Of a DNA stretch of 64,000 bases, positions 26,213 to 35,251 are shown piece after piece (the first letter of the stretch is position 1; every line of letters begins with the position of its first letter). The position numbers were made by a program, and so were the translations under genes. This DNA comes from CAWFFV01 sp963814985. Lineage in GTDB: Bacteria > Chloroflexota > Ktedonobacteria > Ktedonobacterales > Ktedonobacteraceae. Under the pieces are notes generated by a model that saw only the letters and a program-made list of their open reading frames with translations, had not been told where the DNA came from and searched no databases. The stretch is taken from assembly GCA_963814985.1 (NCBI GenBank), contig CAWFFV010000013.1:372001-436000 (forward strand). Reading direction: 5' to 3'.

Positions 26213-27046
26213 ATGCCGGCAAAAAAACTTTCTAAGATATGCCTACTTTTATGCCTTTTAGTCAGTTCTTTGCTGGCATGTAGCGTACTACCAGGTGTTA
26301 GCAGTACAGGTACTCCCACTACCTCAGGAACGTTTGATGGAGCCAGTACTCCAGCACTAAATGTATGGTACCAGGCAACAACCGGCATTGAGACTCGCTA
26401 CGAAGATTGGAAGAGTCCAGGGGACAACGAAGATACCGTAACAATTATGCGCATCGATCTACGGCGTGTCCATATCAGTGTCGGTTATCAGCCAGACCAA
26501 CCCCTAATGATGAGTGATTGGATGAAGAAGGAGCACGCGCTAGCGATTATTAACGGTGGCTACTTCGACAATAAGAACAATGCAACCAGCCTGATTGTCT
26601 CTGATGGACAGGTATCTGGCACATCCTATACAGGCTTTGGTGGTATGCTTTACGTCGATGCCCAGGGAAATGCTGGACTTCGCTCACTGAGTCAGCAACC
26701 CTATGATCCTAATAATGAGCAGTTGCAACAGGCTACACAATCATCTCCGATACTCATGGTTAACGGGCAACGCACAAACTTCGAGGCTAACGCTGCCAGT
26801 CAGCGACGCAGTGTCATCGCCATGGATAAGCAAGGCCGCTTATTGCTAATTGTTAGCCCAGATCCGGCGTTTTCTCTCGATGAATTGGCAGATTTACTCG
26901 TTGCCTCAGACCTCTCAATTCAGACCGCACTCAATCTTGATGGAGGCGCATCAACGGGCCTATATGCGAATGTCGGTAACCAGCAGATCACGGTAAACTC
27001 ACTTGCGCAGTTGCCAATTGTGATTATTCTCAAACCAGCGACATGA
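26213..27046 (+). CDS. NAGPA-domain (phosphodiester glycosidase family) lipoprotein
   Basis: The N-terminus has a lipobox (SLLAC, Cys23) and a Ser/Thr-rich linker, so the protein is anchored outside the membrane. The remainder is the NAGPA or DUF2233 domain, which removes sugars from phosphodiesters or acts on wall glycopolymers. The signature features INGGYFD, a central SQRRSVIAMD and the DGGASTGL motif near the C-terminus are present. It follows murT-gatD closely and so fits a cell-envelope function. The actual substrate is not known. Confidence 0.86.
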   Translation: MPAKKLSKICLLLCLLVSSLLACSVLPGVSSTGTPTTSGTFDGASTPALNVWYQATTGIETRYEDWKSPGDNEDTVTIMRIDLRRVHISVGYQPDQPLMMSDWMKKEHALAIINGGYFDNKNNATSLIVSDGQVSGTSYTGFGGMLYVDAQGNAGLRSLSQQPYDPNNEQLQQATQSSPILMVNGQRTNFEANAASQRRSVIAMDKQGRLLLIVSPDPAFSLDELADLLVASDLSIQTALNLDGGASTGLYANVGNQQITVNSLAQLPIVIILKPAT

Positions 27047-27072
27047 GGATGGATGTCCAGAGGAGTTTTTCT

Positions 27073-27648
27073 ATGTCCATCGGGAGAGCATTCACACACT
27101 TTCCATCCCTCGCCACAAGTCGTTTGCTGCTTCGGCAAATCCTGCCCAATGATGCAGAAGCACTCTTTGCAACATTTTCTGATGAGGAAACCATGCGGTT
27201 CACTCCACATGAACCTCATCGGTCTTTAGACGAAGCACGTGCAGTAATTGAAAAAACGCAGGTATACTATACCCGACGCGAGTCCATCCGCTGGGGTATC
27301 ACGCTCAAGAGTGAAGGCTCAATGATCGGTTCATGCAGTTTCCATCGCTTCGACCGGGGCTTTCATAGAGCGGAAACAGGCTATGAGCTCAATCGCACTT
27401 TTTGGGGACAAGGCATAATGACCGAAGCGATGTCTGCCATTCTGGCCTATGGGTTTGCAGAACTAGAGTTGCATCGCGTTGAAGCAATCATCGATATTGC
27501 CAACAGGCGATCCCAAAGCCTGTTGCTTAAGCTCGGCTTTACTTATGAGGGAAACTTGCGCCAGCGTTACTACCTTCGAGACCGCTTCGAGGACGAACAC
27601 TACTTTGGTTTGCTTAAGGATGAATGGTCAGTAAAAGGTGCCCCCTAG
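27073..27648 (+). CDS. GNAT family acetyltransferase (RimJ/RimL-like)
   Basis: The fold is the RimJ/RimL type of GNAT (about 191 residues), which acetylates protein N-termini or small amines from acetyl-CoA. Visible features are the N-terminal TSRLLLRQILPNDAEALF, the acetyl-CoA site region ELNRTFWGQGIMTEAMSAI, and IANRRSQSLLLKLGFTYEG followed by a short C-terminal strand. ATG at 27073 has a GAGGAG site at good spacing; ATG at 27043 overlaps the previous stop codon and is less likely. Its own stop codon lies inside the inverted repeat of the small element that follows. Confidence 0.85.
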   Translation: MSIGRAFTHFPSLATSRLLLRQILPNDAEALFATFSDEETMRFTPHEPHRSLDEARAVIEKTQVYYTRRESIRWGITLKSEGSMIGSCSFHRFDRGFHRAETGYELNRTFWGQGIMTEAMSAILAYGFAELELHRVEAIIDIANRRSQSLLLKLGFTYEGNLRQRYYLRDRFEDEHYFGLLKDEWSVKGAP

Positions 27649-27792
27649 CAGTTTGTCGGAGAGAACGCTTTTCACTAAAATTTCCCCGCTGGAGGACCGC
27701 TTTTGGGCCAAAAGTGAACGATTGAAGGCCCCGCTTTTGGGATCGAAATGGCTCTTGCCAGGGCTTGAGATTTTCTTCCGACAGGCTGCTAG
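27645..27792. mobile_element. MITE-like element with 16-bp inverted ends and CTAG flanks
   Basis: The ends are CTAGCAGTTTGTCGGA (27645-27660) and the complement of CTAGCAGCCTGTCGGA (27777-27792), 14 of 16 matching. CTAG at both edges may be a 4-bp target duplication, as made by IS5-type elements, or part of the inverted repeat. The 148-bp interior has no gene. It separates the GNAT gene from a kinase-gene fragment. Confidence 0.6.
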
Positions 27793-27898
27793 AGACCCCA
27801 AACAGCGTTTTGACGGTATCCAGGCCTTCGCCAAAGCCTTGGAGCAAGCCGGCCAGGATGCTCTAGAGAGCACTACTACGTCGTATACTCGCCGTTGA
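27793..27898 (+). pseudogene. 3' fragment of a Ser/Thr kinase gene
   Basis: Immediately after the small element the plus strand encodes RDPKQRFDGIQAFAKALEQA. This is the end of a Hanks kinase C-lobe and matches KDPKQRFASVQAFATALQQA in the kinase at 333-2348. No kinase sequence lies upstream of the element, so this is a remnant. It overlaps the end of argJ on the other strand. Confidence 0.6.
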
Positions 27899-29045
27899 TG
27901 CGCACATACTCGTAGGAGAGATCACAGCCCCATACGGTCGCTTTTGCTTCGCCCAGACCTAGCGAAACATGGATGACTACCTCAGGGTTTTGTAAATATG
28001 CTTTCAGTTGATCAAGATTATCTTCACCCAGACTTTGCCCCTGGTAAACGAGCAGATCACCAAAAGCAATGGAAACCTTTTCAGGCGTGATATCTCTCTG
28101 CTCATCACATTTGCCAATCGCCATGGCAACGCGGCCCCAGTTAGGATCAGTGCCGAAAATAGCCGTTTTGACAAGTGGAGAGTTCACAATAGCTTTGGCT
28201 ACGCGTCTGGCCTGAGCGAAGGAAGTTGCACTATCTACAGTCACTTCGATCAGTTTAGTTGCACCTTCGCCATCTCTGGCGATCTCTTTAGCCAGCGCAA
28301 TTGCCATCGTCTGCAAGGCTTGACGAAACTCCTCAAGGTTGACTTCGCCTGCCAGACCATTTGCCATGATTGCTACGGTATCGCTGGTACTGGTATCGGT
28401 ATCCACGCTGACCATGTTAAAAGAAAGGTCAACAGCTTCTTTCAGATACAGCTTTAACATATCAGGCGCGATTTGGGCATCCGTGACAAAATAGCTGAGC
28501 ATCGTTGCCATATTTGGCTCGATCATCCCCACTCCCTTTGCCATACCGACCAGGACGGCATTGCCAATCCTGCAAGCACATACTTTGGGACGTGTGTCTG
28601 TTGTCAGAATTGCCTGAGCTGAGAGTCCGAGTTTTCCCTTCTCCATCTGCTGACCGATTCCGCGAATACCTGCACACATCTTCTCCATTGGCAGTTGCCT
28701 ACCAATTACACCCGTTGAAGATGGCAGTACATCGTTGGCGGCAATCCCCAATTCTTCGGCGACTAAATGTACAATGTCTCGTATGTTGGCAAGCCCCTGC
28801 TCACCAGTCGCCACATTGGCATTTTTGCTATTAATCACAAAGGCTTGCAGTTGTCCGTTGGCAACATGCTCTCTCCCCACCACAATCGCAGCACCGCTGA
28901 AGCGACTCTGTGTAAACATGGCGGCAGCAGAAGCAGGGACATCCGATGCAATTACCGTAAAGTCAAGCGTTTCATCTTTGATGCCTATATTTTTGGCACA
29001 GGAACGGAAACCCTGTGGCTCAAAAGGGAGTATATTCACCTGCAC
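27876..29045 (-). CDS. argJ: Bifunctional ornithine acetyltransferase / N-acetylglutamate synthase
   Basis: ArgJ recycles the acetyl group from N-acetylornithine to glutamate in arginine synthesis. It is made as a precursor that cleaves itself to give an N-terminal Thr nucleophile. That site is clear: GVGMIEPNMA-TML with Thr181, as in the family. Other conserved blocks are INSKNANVATG, SSTGVIGRQLP, DTDTSTSDT and GTDPNWGR, and the C-terminal EYVRINGEYTT is intact. The length of 389 is standard. No other arginine gene is in the window. Its 3' end overlaps the plus-strand kinase fragment by 23 bp. Confidence 0.96.
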   Translation of the reverse strand: MQVNILPFEPQGFRSCAKNIGIKDETLDFTVIASDVPASAAAMFTQSRFSGAAIVVGREHVANGQLQAFVINSKNANVATGEQGLANIRDIVHLVAEELGIAANDVLPSSTGVIGRQLPMEKMCAGIRGIGQQMEKGKLGLSAQAILTTDTRPKVCACRIGNAVLVGMAKGVGMIEPNMATMLSYFVTDAQIAPDMLKLYLKEAVDLSFNMVSVDTDTSTSDTVAIMANGLAGEVNLEEFRQALQTMAIALAKEIARDGEGATKLIEVTVDSATSFAQARRVAKAIVNSPLVKTAIFGTDPNWGRVAMAIGKCDEQRDITPEKVSIAFGDLLVYQGQSLGEDNLDQLKAYLQNPEVVIHVSLGLGEAKATVWGCDLSYEYVRINGEYTT

Positions 29046-29079
29046 ACCTCCTGAAAATATTTTTGTATGCTTCTGAACA

Positions 29080-29712
29080 TTAGAGCGCTTTCACCGATCG
29101 TAGCCAGGATTGAGCAATGAGTGCATGTCCTGCCGCCGATGGATGTACTCCGTCAGGTGCCCAGAATGCAGGTTCACGCAGTACTGCATGTTGGGCAAAG
29201 ATACCGTCCAGAGGAACCAGCAATGCATTGAACTCACGAGCCAGTTTCCGCACAACATCAATTTTAGGGTCCAGATCCTCACGCCATGCTATACGATCAG
29301 GCGATACTGGGAGCACGAATGGCTCACATAAGATCAGTCTGGTATCTAACGTTGCTCTTGTGCTTTCCAGGATATCCCGATATACCATTTCGTAATCTTG
29401 TACAGAAGTGGGATCATCACAATCGTAGCGTCGCCAGGTATCATTGATACCAATCATGATCGAAACCCAGGTTGGTCGCAAATCCAAACAGTCAGCAGTC
29501 CAACGGTCTCGCAAATCTGCGGTTTGGTTCCCGCTTATACCACGGTTAATAAATTGTACTGATTTTTCGGGATAGAGTGCTGAGAACCATGCAGCAACCA
29601 TCATGGCATAGCCTTTTCCCAGATCCTGTGTATCCAGAAAACCACGATAGGTATCCGTGATACTGTCACCTTGAAAAAGGACAACTGCTCCATCCTCGAT
29701 CAGTGGCAACAT
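29080..29712 (-). CDS. SGNH/GDSL-family hydrolase
   Basis: It encodes 210 residues with the four SGNH blocks: GDSITD (Ser17), a Gly in the region SGNQT, IGINDTW (Asn), and DGVHPSAAGH (Asp and His). Such enzymes are esterases or lipases, often acting on acetylated sugars. There is no signal peptide, so it is probably cytosolic. It is downstream of proS on the same strand with a strong hairpin between them, and 34 bp upstream of argJ. Substrate unknown. Confidence 0.88.
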   Translation of the reverse strand: MLPLIEDGAVVLFQGDSITDTYRGFLDTQDLGKGYAMMVAAWFSALYPEKSVQFINRGISGNQTADLRDRWTADCLDLRPTWVSIMIGINDTWRRYDCDDPTSVQDYEMVYRDILESTRATLDTRLILCEPFVLPVSPDRIAWREDLDPKIDVVRKLAREFNALLVPLDGIFAQHAVLREPAFWAPDGVHPSAAGHALIAQSWLRSVKAL

Positions 29713-29737
29713 ACAATTTCTCCTTGTCCAATCTCTC

Positions 29738-29770
29738 GGTCTGATTCCCTCATCGGTAGGGAATCAGACC
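29738..29770. terminator. 13-bp hairpin between proS and the SGNH gene
   Basis: A perfect stem GGTCTGATTCCCT / AGGGAATCAGACC (29738-29750, 29758-29770) lies between the proS stop and the next minus-strand gene. The T run follows only on the plus strand (AGTTTT), so on the proS strand it may be a weak terminator or an mRNA-stability element. Confidence 0.5.
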
Positions 29771-29788
29771 AGTTTTGTGCTCAGCCGG

Positions 29789-31540
29789 TTACTTCACCAC
29801 AGCCAAACCTTTACCAATCTCCTCCTGAATCACCTGTACTGCCTCCGACAGGGGAACAATACGGCTTTCCTTCTGAGAACGTATTTTTAGTTCGATACCA
29901 CCGTTCTTCAAGGAACGCTTGCTGACAACCGCACGCAGGGGCAGGCCAATCAAGTCAGCATCGTTAAACTTCACTCCCGCAGTCTCAGTTCGGTCATCGA
30001 AGAGTACTTCGATACCTGCCGCCATCAGGTCGGCATAGAGCTTTTCGGCGGCTGAGCCTGTCTCGGCTTTGTCCAGGTCAAGTCCAATCAGCGCTACATG
30101 ATAGGGAGCGATACCAAAGGGCCAGATCATACCCTTCTCATCATGGCTCTGCTCCACAGCAATCGCCATCAAACGGCTGATACCGATGCCATAAGAACCC
30201 ATCAGGATAGGACGTGCAACGCCTTCTGCGTCCAGGAAGGTGGCATCAAACAATTCGGTATACTTCGTACCTAGTTTGAAGATATGACCCAGCTCGCTAC
30301 CACGCAGACTGTGCAATGTTCCTCCGCAACGCGCACAGGTTGCGCCATCATAAGCGGAGGCGATATCTTCCCACACATCCACACGGAAATCACGTGGGTA
30401 GTTCACATTCTTGAGATGGTAATCAACTTTATTTGCTCCTGCGACAAAGTTGTTTCCCTGCTTGAGTGAAGTATCAGCGATAATTAACACCTGCTCGCTC
30501 TTGTTCAGCGGCGAGGTGTAGCCAGCAACAATACCCGCCTCCGACAACTCTTCCGCTGTTGCTAGATGAAGATTGGCAGCGATGAGACCCACACGGTAGA
30601 GTGTATTGGTCAATTTGACCTCGTTGACTTCCAGATCACCGCGTAGCACCACAAGCACGAGTTTGCCGCTTGCCACATAACAAACGGATTTTATTGTCTT
30701 CGACTCAGGCACGTTGAGGAAGGCCGCCAGGTCGCTAATCGCCATACAGTTGGGCGTATGGACCTCTTCCAGTGCGGCTTCCGACTCTCTAGCAAACTCG
30801 GAACGTACAAATTCCGCTTTTTCACGGTTAGCTGCATAATCACACGTATCACACTTCATAGCATCATCTTCGCCCGCCTCGGTAATCGCAATGAACTCTT
30901 GCGATGCCTTACCGCCAATTGCACCACTATCGGCATGGATAACGATGAAGCGTAAACCACAACGCTTGAAAATGGCGCTATAAGCTTCGCTCATTTTGTT
31001 ATAGCTATTATCAAGCCCATCCTGGTCAGCATCGAAGCTATACAGATCCTTCATCAGAAATTCGCGTGTGCGCAACAGGCCAGCGCGTGGACGCGGCTCG
31101 TCACGTAGCTTTTCCTGAATCTGGTAGATCAGTTGAGGCAAATCGCGATAGCTACGCACAAACTCTTTTGCCAGCAGGGTTGTAACTTCTTCATGGGTTG
31201 GACCAAGCACCATCTCGCGGTCCTTGCGATCGGTAAGACTGAAGAGGACTGGACCATAGCCTTCAACACGTGTTGGTCCACCGTTAGCAGGACGCTTATC
31301 CCAGATATCTTTAGGTTGAATAACAGGCATCGTTACTTCCTGACCACCCGCACGATCCATCTCCTGGCGAACGATCTGTGAAATTTTGCGGATGACACGG
31401 TTACCCAGGGGCAAGTAGCTAAACACCCCGGATGTAAGCTGGCGTATAAAGCCTGCACGGACGAGGAGCTCCTGATTGCCGCCCTCTGAATCTCGTGGCA
31501 CCTCGCGTAAAGTTGTTGTCAGCTGTTGTGAGACACGCAT
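29789..31540 (-). CDS. proS: Prolyl-tRNA synthetase (bacterial type, with editing insertion)
   Basis: This class II synthetase charges tRNA-Pro. The 583 residues show motif 1 (VRQEMDRAGGQEVTMPVIQP), motif 2 (RDEPRPRAGLLRTREFLMKDLYSFD), the central YbaK-like editing insertion (about residues 230-390, with CDTCDYAANREKAEF before it), motif 3 (GSYGIGISRLMAI) and the anticodon-binding domain. It follows the B3/B4-domain gene by 12 bp, and both lie downstream of a T-box leader whose specifier reads CCC (Pro). Expression is thus predicted to rise when uncharged tRNA-Pro accumulates. Confidence 0.97.
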   Translation of the reverse strand: MRVSQQLTTTLREVPRDSEGGNQELLVRAGFIRQLTSGVFSYLPLGNRVIRKISQIVRQEMDRAGGQEVTMPVIQPKDIWDKRPANGGPTRVEGYGPVLFSLTDRKDREMVLGPTHEEVTTLLAKEFVRSYRDLPQLIYQIQEKLRDEPRPRAGLLRTREFLMKDLYSFDADQDGLDNSYNKMSEAYSAIFKRCGLRFIVIHADSGAIGGKASQEFIAITEAGEDDAMKCDTCDYAANREKAEFVRSEFARESEAALEEVHTPNCMAISDLAAFLNVPESKTIKSVCYVASGKLVLVVLRGDLEVNEVKLTNTLYRVGLIAANLHLATAEELSEAGIVAGYTSPLNKSEQVLIIADTSLKQGNNFVAGANKVDYHLKNVNYPRDFRVDVWEDIASAYDGATCARCGGTLHSLRGSELGHIFKLGTKYTELFDATFLDAEGVARPILMGSYGIGISRLMAIAVEQSHDEKGMIWPFGIAPYHVALIGLDLDKAETGSAAEKLYADLMAAGIEVLFDDRTETAGVKFNDADLIGLPLRAVVSKRSLKNGGIELKIRSQKESRIVPLSEAVQVIQEEIGKGLAVVK

Positions 31541-31552
31541 ATATAATTCCTC

Positions 31553-32224
31553 CTATACGGTCAGAGCCAGTACGTCGCTTACCTGACCGCCATTAAACTC
31601 TATCATTCTTTGACCTGCCAGCGCCGCGTAGCGCTCAATAGCATACGGATCATTGCCAGCAGGTACATAGATCGCCAGAAAAATATCAGTCGTCTCCGTT
31701 GTGACTTTTGTGCGTTCGGAATCAGAGACAGTGCTACCCATAATGCCATGGTCATCAGCAATAATAACCTTCTGCTCTGCCTGAAAAACCTGTCGTCCGA
31801 TACCTGGATAGGCCTCACCTGACTCACCGATGCGCACACGAATCTGTCCCTGAACATTGCGTAGATCATAAATGCACATCGGAAACAGAAACTCCAAAGA
31901 ACAGAGATTGTTGACATCGACCGCTGTGTTGATCTGGTACAGCCCTTGCCCTTTGAGAACACGACGCAGCAGAGCTTCGGATGAAGGGCGATAGCGCGTC
32001 GGGTCAAAGCCGAATGATTTCTGCAAGCCGCGTACGGCTGCTATCTGCTCATACTCCGAGAGCCGTTCCAGTGAAAACTCTTTGCTCCATCGCTGGCAAA
32101 GTATCTCCATCTGTTTCCACAAACGATCATCTCGCTCATGCACCTGTACCCCCTGAATTGTCACAATGCCAAACGTGACACCAGGGATACGTGTTTTCAA
32201 ATTGCTATCCAGTGTTAACAGCAT
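31553..32224 (-). CDS. B3/B4 tRNA-binding-domain protein, co-regulated with proS
   Basis: It encodes 223 residues made essentially of the B3/B4 domain known from the PheRS beta subunit and from stand-alone proteins. The region LRRVLKGQGLYQINTAVDVNNLCSLEFLFPMCIYDL is the recognisable core, and GIMGSTVSDSERTKVTTET continues the domain. The function of stand-alone copies is not settled; a role in checking or editing aminoacyl-tRNA is plausible. It is the first gene after the proline T-box and 12 bp before proS, which suggests a role in proline charging. That link is inference from context. Confidence 0.85.
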   Translation of the reverse strand: MLLTLDSNLKTRIPGVTFGIVTIQGVQVHERDDRLWKQMEILCQRWSKEFSLERLSEYEQIAAVRGLQKSFGFDPTRYRPSSEALLRRVLKGQGLYQINTAVDVNNLCSLEFLFPMCIYDLRNVQGQIRVRIGESGEAYPGIGRQVFQAEQKVIIADDHGIMGSTVSDSERTKVTTETTDIFLAIYVPAGNDPYAIERYAALAGQRMIEFNGGQVSDVLALTV

Positions 32225-32284
32225 ACAATCCTCATAATTTCACAACTCCAAATCTTACCATATACCCCTCTCTTTGCTGGTAAA

Positions 32285-32560
32285 TAAGCATAAAAAAACT
32301 CGCCCTGCATAAGGACGAGATTATTACCCGTGGTACCACCTTTTTTTGAAGCATGCAGCATTGCATGTTTCCACTCGTGCGGTCATTCTATTGAGAACCG
32401 CTCTTCGCATAACGGTGAAGGCTTCCGGTCAGTTTCTCACTGACGCTCCCAGGTGGGTTCGGCGTGGTATCCGTCTACCGACTTGCACTTCCTCGGCTCG
32501 CTGCTCGACTACGCCACCGTCTACTAATCCTGGTCAGCGCGTTGTCTATATTCTGTTTAT
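32285..32560 (-). promoter_or_regulatory. T-box riboswitch leader, proline specifier
   Basis: On the minus strand the region holds the T-box sequence GGTGGTACCACGGG (complement of 32327-32340) that pairs with the tRNA acceptor end. The specifier region GAACCCACCTGGGAGC places codon CCC (complement of 32455-32457) where the tRNA-Pro anticodon would pair. Stem I elements (GCCGAGGAAGTGCAAGTCGG) lie upstream of it, and a terminator hairpin is at the 3' end. The downstream genes are a B3/B4-domain gene and proS, so the amino acid read from the codon and the operon content agree. Control should be transcriptional antitermination. Confidence 0.93.
32292..32319 (-). terminator. T-box-associated intrinsic terminator
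   Basis: On the minus strand CTCGTCC-TTATGCA-GGGCGAG is followed by seven T. It competes with the antiterminator that includes the T-box sequence. Confidence 0.88.
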
Positions 32561-32567
32561 TGGGTAA

Positions 32568-32596
32568 AGGATATACTATGACACGTGTCATGTCAA
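32568..32596 (-). promoter_or_regulatory. Promoter of the T-box operon with a palindromic site in the spacer
   Basis: On the minus strand TTGACA (complement of 32591-32596) and TATCCT (complement of 32568-32573) are 17 bp apart. The spacer is almost filled by the perfect 14-bp palindrome ATGACACGTGTCAT (32578-32591). A protein bound there would block polymerase, so a second control layer above the T-box is likely. Confidence 0.6.
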
Positions 32597-32884
32597 GTGT
32601 GGCTGTACATAATACATCGCACAGTCGTAGCATCCTCATTTCTTGTTTGTGTTTAAGGGATGGGACTTTCTGCGCTTCATTCGTTAAAATAGTATGTAAT
32701 ATGCTATCCTTAGACCAGTGTTTTCTTCCATCATAATAGATATTCTTACGGCACTGGATAATATAATTATATATTTTCCGTAAAACCAGGAAGACAGGTT
32801 TTAAAAATAGGCACTAGAGCATTTTTATTACGTTCTGATGTCAAGAACTATCTGACCAAAGAATTTCTTTAGGAGACAAAAGTA

Positions 32885-35251
32885 ATGCGACCAGAAGCGA
32901 TGGTCGGACAGATATTGGGCCACTACCGCATTACACGACCGCTGGGCTATGGCGGCATGGCTACCGTTTTTTTAGCAGAAGATAGCAACCTGCACAGAGA
33001 AGTCGCCGTCAAAGTATTTATGCCCGAAGAGGGCGCAACACAAGAATTCTTGCATCGTTTTGTGCGTGAGGCACGCGTACTGGCACAACTCGACCATCCT
33101 AATATTCTTCTCGTCTACGATTATGGGGAGCAGAATGGGATGGCCTATCTTGTCATGCCCTATATTGCAGGCGGATCACTACGCGATTTCTTGCTCAAAC
33201 GCGGTTCTCTTCCTGTTCAGGAAGCCATACAACTCAGTGGTCAGATGTTGAACGCCCTCCAATATGCCCATGATCGCAACTTGATTCACCGCGATATCAA
33301 GCCAGGCAATATGTTGCTCAAAACGGATGGCACATTGCTCCTCTCCGATTTTGGCCTCGTGAAGATTCTTCCGAGCCAGACGGAGATATCCTCTGCTGCT
33401 CCTGGTACGATAAGCGGCCTTGCTATCATGGGCACACCTGATTATATGGCTCCAGAGCAGATCATTGGGCAGGCTCTACCTGCCAGCGATATTTACGCAA
33501 TGGGAGCTGTCATCTATGAGATGCTCGCTGGGAAGCGCGTCTTTGAAGGCAATAATTCTATGAGCGTGCTTATGAAGCACGTCCATGAGCAGCCACAACC
33601 ATTACGGGTATTTAATCCACAAATTTCACCCATGTTAGAAGCTGTCATCATGCGTGCTCTGGAAAAAGACGCGAACAAACGTTATCAGCGCCCTGCCGAT
33701 TTTCTCCAGGCATTACAACAAACAGTAGTAATAGGGCGAGCAATAGAGGACAGAAACGATGTACGATCGGCCCCATTGTCCTCTTCTCTTCCACACCCTT
33801 TCTCCACCAAGCCTCCATTACCACCTGACAGAGACATCCATGTACAACGTTCTCCCTCCTCACCAACAGAGCCTGACCAACAAGACTCGACCACCTTCAT
33901 ACTTGCTAAAAATCAGCATCTACCCAATCCCATCATACCTGGTAGTCAACCAGCCCAGGTACAACGCCCACGTTTACGTACACCTCTACTGGCTACCCTT
34001 ATTCTACTGCTACTTCTGCTTGTGACGACCGTGGGTGGTGTCCTTTATATACGATTACCGGGACAAAAACCAGGTAACACTCCCATTCCCACACCTTCCC
34101 AGACAGCGTTCCCAACAGATTGTCCGGTACCAGGTACGGCCAGACCAGCCATCATAGATCCACTGGAGCCAGGAAACCACCAGAATATCATCTACATTGC
34201 AAATGAAGGTACATCCGACGCCCCAACCTTTGGAATAGTAAAACGCTATGATGTAACGTCTGGCCTCAAGGATATTGAGATTAGCAAGATGGCCAATACC
34301 TATATCGGTGAGGCACAAGTTTCACAAAATGGACAATGGATACTCTTCAGTGCCAAAGTAGCGGGACAGTTCCAATTACGCATGGTACGTATAGATGGGC
34401 AAGAACTCCAGACCCTCTACTGTGCTCCAGCTAATGAGGCTATTCGTCATGTCCAATGGTCGTTCGATGAAAGATCCGTAGCGTTCAACGTAGAATCTGG
34501 TACGATCACAACATATCTGCTCGATACAGGCACAGGGGGACTACAAGCAGAACTGGTATCGCCATCTAACCTGTCCTATATCCCGCGCACCTGGCTTGAC
34601 AATACACATGTCTATATGGCTGCCATAGGAACAAATCCAGGGACATCAGCGCAGGACATCTACATTCTCGGTATACAAAAAGGGGCAAATCAGCATGACA
34701 CCGATCTCACGCAGATCGCTACAGGGATACAAAAATGTGGAAGTTTTGATAGCAGTTACGATTTAACGCAGTTATTTATCAGCGTTTGCCATACAGCACT
34801 TCCCGCTGGAGGGAGACTTGAAGAACCAGTTGGCCCCAGCGTTATCACAATGCAGCCTGTCGCCGGAGGGACGCCACAAACCATTAGGACTATCCCCCAG
34901 GCTGTGACTATGATACGTGCCATCAATTCAGATACCCTCTTGCTGCTCATTCAGAATGCTAGTGGTGATACCAGCCAGAACGGATTATGGAAGATGAGCA
35001 CCGCTGGGGCTGGCCTGACGCGTCTCACTACGGACCCCAACAACACGCAATTGCTCTGCCAGTTCACACAATATGCCTGGTCAAATGTCTCACCCGACGG
35101 CAAAATGTATGCTTTGCAGTCATACGATCAAAACACACACACCTATGGTATGGCATTTGGTATGCTCGATGGTAGCTCTTTTAATGCGTTTGCTAGCATT
35201 GCTGATGGCACACAGTTACAGCTTGCCGGATGGGCTACTACGAATATGTGA
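32885..35251 (+). CDS. Ser/Thr protein kinase with extracytoplasmic beta-propeller-like sensor
   Basis: It encodes 788 residues. Residues 10-280 are a complete Hanks-type kinase: Gly loop GYGGMATVFLAED, Lys in AVKVF, catalytic HRDIKPGNMLL, DFG, and APEQ of the activation segment. A Pro/Ser-rich linker leads to one membrane span at about residues 365-385 (LLATLILLLLLLVTTVGGVLY). The remaining 400 residues outside the membrane contain repeated blocks of the TolB/WD40-like type (ISKMANTYIGEAQVSQNGQWILFSA, WSFDERSVAF, AWSNVSPDGKMYALQS). TAGGAG precedes the ATG. Unlike the kinase at 333-2348 it is intact. It stands alone, with palindrome P3 just downstream. Neither the ligand nor the targets can be told. 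Confidence 0.93.
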   Translation: MRPEAMVGQILGHYRITRPLGYGGMATVFLAEDSNLHREVAVKVFMPEEGATQEFLHRFVREARVLAQLDHPNILLVYDYGEQNGMAYLVMPYIAGGSLRDFLLKRGSLPVQEAIQLSGQMLNALQYAHDRNLIHRDIKPGNMLLKTDGTLLLSDFGLVKILPSQTEISSAAPGTISGLAIMGTPDYMAPEQIIGQALPASDIYAMGAVIYEMLAGKRVFEGNNSMSVLMKHVHEQPQPLRVFNPQISPMLEAVIMRALEKDANKRYQRPADFLQALQQTVVIGRAIEDRNDVRSAPLSSSLPHPFSTKPPLPPDRDIHVQRSPSSPTEPDQQDSTTFILAKNQHLPNPIIPGSQPAQVQRPRLRTPLLATLILLLLLLVTTVGGVLYIRLPGQKPGNTPIPTPSQTAFPTDCPVPGTARPAIIDPLEPGNHQNIIYIANEGTSDAPTFGIVKRYDVTSGLKDIEISKMANTYIGEAQVSQNGQWILFSAKVAGQFQLRMVRIDGQELQTLYCAPANEAIRHVQWSFDERSVAFNVESGTITTYLLDTGTGGLQAELVSPSNLSYIPRTWLDNTHVYMAAIGTNPGTSAQDIYILGIQKGANQHDTDLTQIATGIQKCGSFDSSYDLTQLFISVCHTALPAGGRLEEPVGPSVITMQPVAGGTPQTIRTIPQAVTMIRAINSDTLLLLIQNASGDTSQNGLWKMSTAGAGLTRLTTDPNNTQLLCQFTQYAWSNVSPDGKMYALQSYDQNTHTYGMAFGMLDGSSFNAFASIADGTQLQLAGWATTNM

